Source: Saprospiraceae bacterium (GTDB lineage: Bacteria > Bacteroidota > Bacteroidia > Chitinophagales > Saprospiraceae). From it: DNA of 64,000 bases. The notes beneath the pieces were generated by a model. The model was not told the DNA's origin. It saw only the letters and a program-made list of their open reading frames with translations, and did not search any database. The stretch is taken from the NCBI GenBank assembly GCA_016787345.1, contig JAEUUU010000159.1, positions 49,538-113,537 of the forward strand, read 5' to 3'. The position numbers and the translations under genes are program-made. Below, piece by piece: positions 8,277 to 15,808 of this stretch (position 1 is its first letter; each line of letters opens with the position of its first letter).

Positions 8277-8552
8277 CCAGATGTAATACACCTATTTCGA
8301 AGACACTTTCAAATGTAATTTATGAATTTAATAAAAATAGATAGTTTAAAAAATATCGTTTTTGTTACTTAACGAAGATTAAGCAAGCGCGGCTGTAAAT
8401 ACAAACTTTGATGAAAATGAGAATTAATTAAGCGGTTTTAAAGTTTACGATGATGAATATTAGAACGTAATTCATGTATCGCAAACAAAATAGCCCGTTA
8501 TAATAAATAATTTAAGTAAAGAAACTCAAAAATTAATTGAAAAAATACGAAA

Positions 8553-9167
8553 ATGAAAATCATTGCATTGGTGCTGGTTTTAATTTGTTCAACTTCTTGC
8601 TATCAAAAGTATTACGTTGCGGTGGCACCTGCGCAATTCAATATATTATATAACAATTTAACCAACTCAATATTAATTGGAATAACTGGCTTAAAAAAAC
8701 CAAACTTCACTTTGTCTGTAGATAACGGTAAGGTTTACCAAATTGAAGATCGTTACTTTATAGAACCCGACAGAGTCGGGTTATGTACATTAAGCATTGT
8801 TATCAATCGAAAATATACACTTCATTATATTTTCAATGTTCAACAGCCTCAAAACCCGGAGGCTGGCTTAGTGCTTAGTAAGCACAACAGGAATATAAAA
8901 AGTGTAACAGAGGCTACCGGAGTTTATGCCGCCTCTAATTCGGGCTATGCTACTGATCTAAAAGTAATCAACTTTGATGTTGATGTAATAAGAGATGGAA
9001 ATATAATTTTTTGTCATGAGAATAATGGGCCATTGTTTGACATCAACTTAAGAAAATATTTTACCACCTTGCAAAAAGGTGATGTCGTAAAATTCTATAA
9101 TGTTATTGTTCTTTATAAAAATGGTAATACGCAAGATGGAATACCGTTTTTATTTATTGAAAAATAA
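8553..9167 (+). CDS. Orphan GldM C-terminal-like lipoprotein
   Basis: 204 residues. The signal peptide ends in a lipobox (CSTSC, Cys16). The remainder resembles the last two domains of GldM, the T9SS/gliding motor component: 'FNILYNNLTNSILIGITGL' (about 28-46) matches the third-domain start, with 'LSVDNGKVYQI', then a Pro-containing hinge 'VQQPQNPEAGLVL', and a final domain with 'VINFDVDVIRDGNI' and 'LQKGDVVKFYNVIVLYKNG'. The N-terminal membrane helix and first two GldM domains are absent. Real GldM is an inner-membrane protein; this one would be a lipidated periplasmic or surface protein. AT-rich, with no gld genes nearby. The family call rests on pattern recognition and needs a profile search. 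Confidence 0.55.
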   Translation: MKIIALVLVLICSTSCYQKYYVAVAPAQFNILYNNLTNSILIGITGLKKPNFTLSVDNGKVYQIEDRYFIEPDRVGLCTLSIVINRKYTLHYIFNVQQPQNPEAGLVLSKHNRNIKSVTEATGVYAASNSGYATDLKVINFDVDVIRDGNIIFCHENNGPLFDINLRKYFTTLQKGDVVKFYNVIVLYKNGNTQDGIPFLFIEK

Positions 9168-9251
9168 GAGTTTATGGTCAGTTATTATGGTGTGTCTGAA
9201 AAACAGTGATTAAGAATGATGCAACCGGCGATTTTACCGTACTTATAAAAT

Positions 9252-9851
9252 ATGAGATATCTTATTTTGAGTTTTTTTGCCCTCATGGCTTTTTGCAAAT
9301 CAGCTAAAAGAGAACTATCAACTCCTCCCTTCTTGAATTTGCCTGATACAACTTTTTTATGTACTAGTCAAGATTCTAGATATAATGTATATTTAAAAAA
9401 TATCACGTTTGATATATCGAAAAGACATGAAAAGGATAGTAGATCGATACATGTAAAAATAACAAATAGTTATAAATTTCCAATTTATATGGGGATTACT
9501 TCATTAAACTGCAACACAAGAGACAGTAGTATTAACTGTATTATTTTCCCCGACTTCAATCTACACGAAATCATTGTACTTGAGAGGATATTTAGAGAGC
9601 AGCACATTATTTTACCATTTACGGAAGATGCAGATTATAAATTTATGAATTTTTCTTTTTATATAATACGAGATTTGGATTTATTTAACAAATGTACAGA
9701 CGAGAAAATAAAGACTTCCACTTCGAAGAATAGGTTATTTATACACCCGGATAGGATGCCAGAAACAGGTCTCTACATGATTTCATTTTATAACATCCCT
9801 CTTAGCAATGAGAATATTCAACCTATTATGTTTAAGATACAAGCCTACTGA
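9252..9851 (+). CDS. Putative lipoprotein, no known family
   Basis: 199 residues. N-terminal signal peptide MRYLILSFFALMAFC with a plausible lipobox (MAFC, Cys15). The body has four or five Cys (for example in 'TSLNCNTRDSSINCII') and a predicted beta-rich pattern but nothing I recognise. It lies 84 bases after the GldM-like gene in the same direction and shares the AT-rich composition, so it is probably part of the same acquired block. No promoter box seen. Confidence 0.55.
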   Translation: MRYLILSFFALMAFCKSAKRELSTPPFLNLPDTTFLCTSQDSRYNVYLKNITFDISKRHEKDSRSIHVKITNSYKFPIYMGITSLNCNTRDSSINCIIFPDFNLHEIIVLERIFREQHIILPFTEDADYKFMNFSFYIIRDLDLFNKCTDEKIKTSTSKNRLFIHPDRMPETGLYMISFYNIPLSNENIQPIMFKIQAY

Positions 9852-9951
9852 AATATACCCAACGGAAAGTGGTTTGTGAAATGCCCCTATAATCCGACAA
9901 TATGAAAATTGAGCGTCAGGAGAGATTCCAACGCTTGTTTATGTTCTTTGA

Positions 9952-9959
9952 TATTTTTG
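9952..9959 (+). promoter_or_regulatory. TAnnTTTG -7 box of the small membrane protein gene
   Basis: TATTTTTG matches the consensus; the ATG at 9991 would have a leader of about 27 bases. The leader contains a 20-base segment (9964-9983) that recurs, with 3 mismatches, at 12208-12227 in front of the truncated copy of this gene. Confidence 0.45.
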
Positions 9960-9990
9960 GGGTTCGGTATATGTGTTATAATTTCCCCGC

Positions 9991-10335
9991 ATGAAAACAG
10001 CCGACCTCACCTTTCGCCTGCTGCGCAACCTGCTGTACCTGCTGCTTGCCCTCGGCGGCGCGGCGCTGGCCAGTTGGCTGGTTGTATTGTACTACGAGCA
10101 TTTTCCATCCTACTCCTCCGAAGGGAGCGCCTGGGGAAGTCTGGATGATGCGCTTTCCATCGCTTTTGCCGTATTGGTTTTTCTACTCGCAGCCCTCATC
10201 TGGTGGTCGCGGCGAATGATTGCCGACGTAGCGCGGCTCAAAAGTTATACGGGTTTTGTCGCGGCGCAGCTGCTTATGCTGCTGATTCCCTGGGCTGTGC
10301 TGGGTTGGCTGTGGTACAGGTTCGTGGCGTCGTAG
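9991..10335 (+). CDS. Small membrane protein (intact copy)
   Basis: 114 residues with three hydrophobic helices: about 9-33 (LLYLLLALGGAALASWLVVL), 55-70 and 90-110 (LLMLLIPWAVLGWLWY), separated by a short charged loop 'WWSRRMIADVARLKSY'. No family recognised. GC-rich like the chromosome core, unlike the lipoprotein genes on both sides. Its 3' two thirds, from 10086, is repeated at 12225 as a broken copy. Ancestrally it probably faced the beta-helix gene at 12484-14124, and the second AT-rich block was inserted between them. Confidence 0.7.
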   Translation: MKTADLTFRLLRNLLYLLLALGGAALASWLVVLYYEHFPSYSSEGSAWGSLDDALSIAFAVLVFLLAALIWWSRRMIADVARLKSYTGFVAAQLLMLLIPWAVLGWLWYRFVAS

Positions 10336-10430
10336 CGAATTGGGTTACCCGTTTGTTTTTACCCACGGCAGCATTTGTCCGGCTATTTGAATAAAAAATA
10401 CACCTGCCGGGAAGGTCGATACGGGCAGGG
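10086..10430. repeat. 345-bp direct repeat, copy 1
   Basis: Identical in extent to 12225-12569 with a constant offset of 2139 bases and roughly a dozen scattered substitutions, no indels noticed. It covers the 3' part of the membrane protein gene and the last 86 bases of the convergent T9SS gene. Confidence 0.9.
10345..10430 (-). pseudogene. 3' fragment of the T9SS beta-helix gene
   Basis: This stretch matches 12484-12569, the last 28 codons and stop of the secreted beta-helix protein, with at least two amino-acid changes (a Thr to Pro and a Glu to Gly). It has no upstream coding sequence here and is a relic of the duplication. Confidence 0.8.
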
Positions 10431-10696
10431 GTTTTATCCGGATGTTACACCATTTTGAGTGTCTTGCCCTTATACCCGGTCTGATCACTCCTGCTACCGC
10501 CTTTTTGCAAACTGTCAATTATGGATTGACGCTCGCTTTGGCTAATAGTACTTTTCCGCATGGGTACTTCGTTTAAAGTATAAAAGTTACGGTGAGGGAT
10601 TTTCTCTACTTATTTCTGGTATCGCGATTGAGAGGTCAGGGCAATCTCAAAAGGCCATTTTGAGATGACTTCTAAGTATCTGAATAATATTAGTAT
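10431..10696. other. Spacer at the insertion boundary
   Basis: Begins exactly where the 345-bp repeat ends. It holds a 38-codon reading frame on the minus strand (10561 to 10445, starting MRKSTISQSERQS) of unknown reality, and a hairpin with 9-base arms ATCTCAAAA / TTTTGAGAT at 10644-10666, about 30 bases before the next lipoprotein gene. No TAnnTTTG box is seen. Confidence 0.4.
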
Positions 10697-11308
10697 ATGA
10701 AAAATTCATTGGTTGCAATAACGCTTGTTTGTTTTACTTCATGCATATCGAGAGACCTTTCTGTTATTAAATTTTCCTTATTTGAAGATTGTTTCTCGTT
10801 TCATAAGGTTAATTATTGTATAAATTTTGAAATTGATAGCACATATACAAGAATCGATCAGTCCTTGGGGTTTACTTCGGGGTCCATAAAATCTTATAAT
10901 TTTTTCAATGATTTTGATACAATATCCATAGGAATATACTTGGAGCCATTAGGCGCAAATTCACAAGTAGATACTTTGTTAAGTGATCGTTTAAAGAAGG
11001 AAGTAAAAGACAAGTTTACATCAATATATTCTTGTGAGGTATCTTCATACTCCAGAGAGAAATATTATTTTGATGGAATACTCACTGTCGGGTCTGACCC
11101 TAGGTTTAATGTTATACAATATAGTGGATATAATTATAATCATAACACGAATGCCATTGGTGTTTTCGTGAATTCTATAAGTAAACCTGGCTCAAAAGCG
11201 CCACTTATTAATATTAATAAAATTATCCAAACAATTAAGGTCTCCCGGAGTAAGTCTTATCGCCCTCTACCTCGGCAGGACAAGCAGTGCAGAATAAAAG
11301 TTTTCTAA
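10697..11308 (+). CDS. Lipoprotein, no known family
   Basis: 203 residues. Signal peptide MKNSLVAITLVCFTSC with lipobox FTSC (Cys16). Rich in Ser, Tyr, Ile and Asn; the C-terminal 25 residues turn basic (SRSKSYRPLPRQDKQCR). Not recognised. AT-rich, first gene of the block between the two 345-bp repeats, followed after 44 bases by another lipoprotein gene. Confidence 0.6.
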   Translation: MKNSLVAITLVCFTSCISRDLSVIKFSLFEDCFSFHKVNYCINFEIDSTYTRIDQSLGFTSGSIKSYNFFNDFDTISIGIYLEPLGANSQVDTLLSDRLKKEVKDKFTSIYSCEVSSYSREKYYFDGILTVGSDPRFNVIQYSGYNYNHNTNAIGVFVNSISKPGSKAPLININKIIQTIKVSRSKSYRPLPRQDKQCRIKVF

Positions 11309-11352
11309 GAGGCTAATAAATTATAACGATATTCATTTGCGTCAACTAAAAT

Positions 11353-12138
11353 ATGAAAGATAATAGCATTCTCTGGTTGTTGTTTTTATCATTTTGTTTG
11401 AGCCTGAATTGTACTCCTATTGCGACGCAAAAGAGCGAGAATGATTTGGTAGTGCAATTTTTAGACTCCCTAAATATAGACTGGTATTGGTGCTTGAATC
11501 CTCATCCAAAAGATTCCTCAGAAACAGAATATAGGAAATATTACCTTCAAAAAGTAAAAGATAAACAAGCGTTTAACCTAAGCCTTTGGACTGTAAAATC
11601 TTTTTGCAGAGAGAGGAGCGATATGATTCTTTTGGTAGATAGTAACAATAACAATGTAACGCAAGTGCAAATATTACCCCCGGCAAAGTGTTCTTTTAGT
11701 CCCGAAGATCTACTATTAATGGACAGGGAATTTGGTTTTTATCCAGATACTGCTTTCGAAAACCTCTCAAAATTATTGGTGAACAAAAATATAAACATTG
11801 ATATTTTATCTAGCGAGGATTTAAATACGCTTTTTACGCTTTACTTAAGTTTAAGATACCAAACCGAGTATGAAGAAATTACCCCGTTTAAAATTGATAA
11901 CTTGGAGGATTTAGTTGAAATTATGGATACACTGGGTGTTCGTGATTATGAATCAATTGATAAATACAAAAAAATATTTTCCAGGAACCAAGGTCACCTT
12001 TCTCGAAATGATAAAATCTCTTTTGTGTATTGGGGGCCAGGAAAAACTGGAGTCGAGATTTTTTTTATATACTTAAAAGAGGGGTCAATTAAATTCAAAC
12101 ACTGTTCTTATGACTTTCTTATAAAGGATAGTGAATGA
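11353..12138 (+). CDS. Lipoprotein, no known family
   Basis: 261 residues. Hydrophobic start with lipobox SLNC (Cys20 in LSLNCTP). The body contains 'DWYWCLNPHPKDSSETEYRK', an acidic-aromatic middle and no motif I can name. Same AT-rich composition and direction as its neighbour, with which it probably forms a two-gene cassette. It ends 58 bases before a short palindrome and 87 bases before the second 345-bp repeat. Confidence 0.6.
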   Translation: MKDNSILWLLFLSFCLSLNCTPIATQKSENDLVVQFLDSLNIDWYWCLNPHPKDSSETEYRKYYLQKVKDKQAFNLSLWTVKSFCRERSDMILLVDSNNNNVTQVQILPPAKCSFSPEDLLLMDREFGFYPDTAFENLSKLLVNKNINIDILSSEDLNTLFTLYLSLRYQTEYEEITPFKIDNLEDLVEIMDTLGVRDYESIDKYKKIFSRNQGHLSRNDKISFVYWGPGKTGVEIFFIYLKEGSIKFKHCSYDFLIKDSE

Positions 12139-12195
12139 TACTCAGGAAGCCTCTGCGAGTAATATATATACTTGTAGAGGTATTATAGTCTCTAA

Positions 12196-12227
12196 ACTCC
12201 GGCGGAGTCGGCATATGTTCTATAATT
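12196..12227. repeat. REP-like palindrome and 20-base repeat
   Basis: ACTCC-GGC-GGAGT (12196-12208) is a short palindrome. The adjoining 12208-12227 matches 9964-9983 at 17 of 20 bases. It marks the left edge of the truncated membrane-protein copy. Confidence 0.5.
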
Positions 12228-12474
12228 GTACTACGAGCATTTTCCATCCTACTCCTCCGAAGGGAGCGCCTGGGGAAGTCTGGATGATGCGCTTTCCATC
12301 GCTTTTGCCTCACTGGTTTTTCTGCTCGCCGCCCTCATCTGGTGGTCGCGGCGAATGATTGCCGACGTAGCGCGGCTCAAAAGTTATACGGGTTTTGTCG
12401 CGGCGCAGCTGCTTCTGCTGCTGATTCCCTGGGCTGTGTTGGGTTGGCTGTGGTACCGGTTCGTAGCGTCGTAG
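12225..12474 (+). pseudogene. Truncated copy of the small membrane protein gene
   Basis: Matches the intact gene from 10086 onward with substitutions but lacks the first helix and the normal start codon. Compared with the intact locus, 105 bases (9984-10088) are missing between two ATT trinucleotides, so the 20-base leader repeat is joined directly to the middle of the gene. The remaining frame encodes the loop and last two helices and could only be expressed from an internal start. Confidence 0.75.
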
Positions 12475-12569
12475 CGAATTGGGTTACCCGTTTGTTTTTA
12501 CCCACGTCAGCATTTGTTCGGCTATTTGAATAAAAAATACACCTGCCGGAAAGGTCGATACGGGCAGGG
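12225..12569. repeat. 345-bp direct repeat, copy 2
   Basis: Second copy of 10086-10430. Here the T9SS gene end is part of the intact gene and the membrane protein gene is the broken one, the mirror of copy 1. The 1794 bases between the copies carry the two AT-rich lipoprotein genes. Confidence 0.9.
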
Positions 12570-14124
12570 TGATGGCCGACATGCCCGCCGGCAGGCGCAG
12601 CCGTTCGTGGTAATACATTTGGCCGCCGGCGCCCAGGATCAGGAGATCTGTTTCAATCGTTTGGTTGGCATGGATGTTTAGCCGCAATTCGTCGCTGACG
12701 GGATTGCCCAGTATCTGCACGGAAAGGTTGCTTGCCGGCGGGGCTGTAAACGCACCGGAAACCGACCCGAATTCGTCGGCGCCGATATCGGTCCCCCCGT
12801 CGCTGCGCGGGTGGCCGTCGGCATCGCGGACGACTTCGGGCAGATTGGCGCCGGCGCCGATGCAGGGGCTGCCGGCGAGCAGGTGAAAGGTTTCGTCGAG
12901 CAACGGATCGGCAGTTAAACTGTGTGCGTCGCGGGCGGTTTGGGCGGTCCATTGCGACAAAGACCATTCCTGCCAGTCAAGGTTGTCGTCGAGAAATACC
13001 GCGCTGTTGGGGTCGTAGTACAGGTTGTTGTCGAGGAGGTTGTTGTTGCCGATCAGGGCATTTTCGCGCACCCGGACCATGGCATTGGTCAGGAAATTGG
13101 CCTGCACGAACAGGTTGTTCTGGATACGAATGTTTTGGCTGCCGGTTTGGGCGGAGAAATTGTCGCTGACCCACACGTCGGTGACGTTGAAAAACAGGGC
13201 GGCGTGTTCGGTCATACCCCCGTTGATCACCGTATTGTTGAATACGCGGGCATTTTTCGCCCCCCAAAGACCGATCCCGGCATGCTGGGTATTCAGCACG
13301 ATATTGTTCAACACGAGGCCGTCGATGTTTTCAAAATACTGCGGGTTGAAATCGGTGTCGAACCATTCGGCGTCGGTATAAAAGCCGAGGTAAATGCCGC
13401 CTTCGCCGCAGTTTTCGATGCGATTGGCTTCGATCACGCAGTCGCGGCCGCCGCCTTTGACGTAGATGCCGGTGGTGGCAATGTCGTGAAAATGGCAGCC
13501 GCGCACGGTCAGGCCGGGTGCATTGACGTTGTCGATGCCTTCGGCGTTGAAATCGAGCAGGGCGCCGGGGCCCGTTCCGGTATGGTGAATTTCGCAGTCG
13601 AGAATCGAAATATTGGCGCAGGCTGGGGTAAGTTTGACGGCATCACGGCCGCTGTGGTGGATGTTGCAATTCCGGATGCTGACGTTGCTGACGCCCCGTC
13701 GCTGGTTGAACGGCACAGAATTGTCCCAATCCCAGTTGGTTTCGAACTTGACCGCGTAATAGTAGCCGCCCACGATTTCGAGGCGTTCGAGCGTGCCGCC
13801 GCTGGTTTCGGGGTCGTTGTACCAGATGCAGGCGCTGACGTCTTCCACGTTGGTCGGGGCGCTGATGACGGCCCATTCGCCGGGGTAGGACTTGATGTGC
13901 AGGTTGTTTTTACCGATGCGGATTTCCTGACTGACGTAATTGCCGCCGCGCAGCAGGATTTCGTCGCCGGGGTTGGCGGCATCGATGGCCGCGGGCAGGG
14001 TTTTGAACGGGCTGGCGAGGGTGCCGGCGTTGTTGTCGTTGCCATTGGTGGCGACGTACCAGGTGTTGGCCGGCGCCTGGGCGGCCAGCAGCAGGAGTAG
14101 CGCGGTGCTGAAAAAAGTGTTCAT
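12484..14124 (-). CDS. Secreted right-handed beta-helix protein with T9SS sorting domain
   Basis: 546 residues. A signal peptide (MNTFFSTALLLLLAAQAPA) is followed by 'WYVATNGNDNNAGTLASPFKTL', the usual entry of DUF1565/parallel beta-helix proteins, and repeated 'N-x-I-x-x-C/N-x-I-x-x' rungs through about residue 440. The last about 80 residues are a type A T9SS C-terminal sorting domain ('NPVSDELRLNI' ... 'FPAGVFFIQI'). It should cross the outer membrane by T9SS and be attached or released at the surface. Such folds often bind or cut polysaccharides; no catalytic set was identified. It starts 3 bases after the stop of the upstream glycine-zipper gene, so the two are co-transcribed. Its 3' end was duplicated at 10345. 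Confidence 0.87.
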   Translation of the reverse strand: MNTFFSTALLLLLAAQAPANTWYVATNGNDNNAGTLASPFKTLPAAIDAANPGDEILLRGGNYVSQEIRIGKNNLHIKSYPGEWAVISAPTNVEDVSACIWYNDPETSGGTLERLEIVGGYYYAVKFETNWDWDNSVPFNQRRGVSNVSIRNCNIHHSGRDAVKLTPACANISILDCEIHHTGTGPGALLDFNAEGIDNVNAPGLTVRGCHFHDIATTGIYVKGGGRDCVIEANRIENCGEGGIYLGFYTDAEWFDTDFNPQYFENIDGLVLNNIVLNTQHAGIGLWGAKNARVFNNTVINGGMTEHAALFFNVTDVWVSDNFSAQTGSQNIRIQNNLFVQANFLTNAMVRVRENALIGNNNLLDNNLYYDPNSAVFLDDNLDWQEWSLSQWTAQTARDAHSLTADPLLDETFHLLAGSPCIGAGANLPEVVRDADGHPRSDGGTDIGADEFGSVSGAFTAPPASNLSVQILGNPVSDELRLNIHANQTIETDLLILGAGGQMYYHERLRLPAGMSAITLPVSTFPAGVFFIQIAEQMLTWVKTNG

Positions 14125-14127
14125 GGA

Positions 14128-15555
14128 TCAGATGGTGCTGCGCATCATGTTATTGAGCAGTTCGGATTTGGCTTTCGGGTGGATAAAATCTTCGCCGCTG
14201 GCTTTGGATTCCACTTCCATACCCCGGAGTTTGCGGCGGAGATCTTCCATGGCGGCTTGTTCGTCGGCGGCATCACCGTGGCCGGTTTGGGCGAAGGGGT
14301 CGAGTACGAGGATCATGCCGGCCAGCACGTCGCGGTAGTCGGGCGCTTGTTCGCCCTGCCACTCGCCGTTGTCTTTTTTCCAGCTGCCGGGCGCCGCGAT
14401 TTCGTCGAAGGGGTGTCCGGGGCGGCCTTTGCCCATTTCACCGGGTCGGAAGGGCGGCCGCTCCGAGCCTTGTCCCTCGGGGTTGTCGCGACTGCTGCCG
14501 TCGCCGGGCGGCGGTTCGGGCGGTTGGTTGGGATGGCCCTTGCTGTCGTGGCTTTCGGTTTTTGTTTCCGAATGGCCTTTGCTGTCGGTTGTGGTGGTGA
14601 CGGTGGTGGTATTTCCTTTGTCGTCGGTAGTGGTCGAGCTGGAATTTTGGCTTGTCGTGTTGCCGTCCTTGTCTTTTTCGGTGGTAGTGGTATGGGTGGT
14701 GGTTGTTCCGTTGTCGTTGCGCTGCGGGGGGCTGGTATGGGTTTCCTTGCTGCTGCCGTCGCTGTAAAACCAAATGTCGCTTTTAGCGCCGTTGGAGCCC
14801 TGGGTGCTGACGTGTTTGCCGTCTTTGCCGTTGCTTTTATCGGTATCGTGGTTGCTGGCGGCGCCCCAGGCGGCGCCGCTGTCGTCGCTATTGTAATTGT
14901 GATACACCCCTGCGCGATCGACGGCTTCGAAATGGCTATTGCCTTTGCCATCGTCGTGAAAATGAGAACGATAGCCCGCATGCGCGCCTTTCCCGACGAT
15001 CGTTTGGGTAAATGCGCCGCCCGTCATCGATTCGAATACGTCGAAATCGCGCCCGTGCTCCACGCGTTCCCAGTCGCCGTTGGGGTGGTCGGTCCGGTTC
15101 CAGGTGCCGCCGCCCGGTGTCGTACCGTGCGTGTGGAAGTCGATGCCCAGCATTTTGGCCAGTGCCCGGCCTGCCGACTCGATTGCTCCTGTAACGAAAT
15201 TGCCGATTGCGCCGCCCACTGCGCCGGCCAGGCCGCTGACGACCCAGGCGCCCAGGGCCGCCCCGATTGGTCCGCCGATCAGGCCGCCCAGCGCTGCACC
15301 GGCCGCCAGGATCAGGCCCCCGGTGGCTGCTCCGACGGCTTTTCCGCCCCAGTCGGCGCCCCGGTGGACGCCCTCCGAGTAGGTTTCGCCGGCTTTCCCG
15401 TGCACCGCTTGTTCGGCGCCGGTGATAATCTCGCGGCCAGTCCGTTCGTATTCCTTTGCCTTGCTGATGTAATCGTCGGCAAAAATGTGAACGGCCAGGT
15501 GGCCATTGGGGGAGCTTTCCCTGAGTTTTTTGTCGAGCTCGTCGATGTAGGGCAT
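14128..15555 (-). CDS. Glycine-zipper, Thr-rich multidomain protein of unknown function
   Basis: 475 residues, no signal peptide. Residues 1-65 are mixed and charged. Residues 70-130 are a long glycine zipper (for example GGLIGGPIGAALGAWVVSG), a pattern seen in membrane-inserting or pore-forming segments. Residues 140-265 are His/Asp/Asn-rich with Trp and Phe ('HFHDDGKGNSHFEAVDRAG'). Residues 281-345 are a Thr/Asp/Lys low-complexity tract with repeated 'DxxGNTT' units, 345-380 are Pro/Gly-rich, and a helical tail follows. The layout recalls effector or surface proteins but no toxin domain can be named. It is the first gene of an apparent two-gene unit with the T9SS beta-helix gene. Confidence 0.75.
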   Translation of the reverse strand: MPYIDELDKKLRESSPNGHLAVHIFADDYISKAKEYERTGREIITGAEQAVHGKAGETYSEGVHRGADWGGKAVGAATGGLILAAGAALGGLIGGPIGAALGAWVVSGLAGAVGGAIGNFVTGAIESAGRALAKMLGIDFHTHGTTPGGGTWNRTDHPNGDWERVEHGRDFDVFESMTGGAFTQTIVGKGAHAGYRSHFHDDGKGNSHFEAVDRAGVYHNYNSDDSGAAWGAASNHDTDKSNGKDGKHVSTQGSNGAKSDIWFYSDGSSKETHTSPPQRNDNGTTTTHTTTTEKDKDGNTTSQNSSSTTTDDKGNTTTVTTTTDSKGHSETKTESHDSKGHPNQPPEPPPGDGSSRDNPEGQGSERPPFRPGEMGKGRPGHPFDEIAAPGSWKKDNGEWQGEQAPDYRDVLAGMILVLDPFAQTGHGDAADEQAAMEDLRRKLRGMEVESKASGEDFIHPKAKSELLNNMMRSTI

Positions 15556-15808
15556 GTTTGTTTATTGTTTGTGTGGATGAAAAATGGCGCTGGAGGCACG
15601 CTGATCTCCTGCAAGGTGATACCGCGGCGGCGGGGGGTGGCGCTGATTTTAACCAATGGCGAAAAATGGCTGGTGAATGGAGGAAAATACCGGTTGTTCA
15701 ATTGGACAAAGGACAGAATGCCCCGGACAGGCGCTTTTTTCAACCATTCATTAGAAAAACAGGGGGCGTAAACGGGCGACTGTTAATTTCACGGCATATT
15801 TCCTCTCC

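Noticed and set aside
14521-14715. Thr/Asp/Lys tract as a DNA tandem repeat or assembly artefact
   Set aside because: Codons vary and the units are not identical at DNA level; it reads as one continuous frame and is better explained as low-complexity protein.
12922-15771. Long plus-strand frames across the beta-helix and glycine-zipper genes
   Set aside because: Their translations are low-complexity Val/Ala/Gly strings mirroring the sense repeats, with no signal peptide or motif; the minus-strand genes have signal peptide, sorting domain and tight operon spacing.
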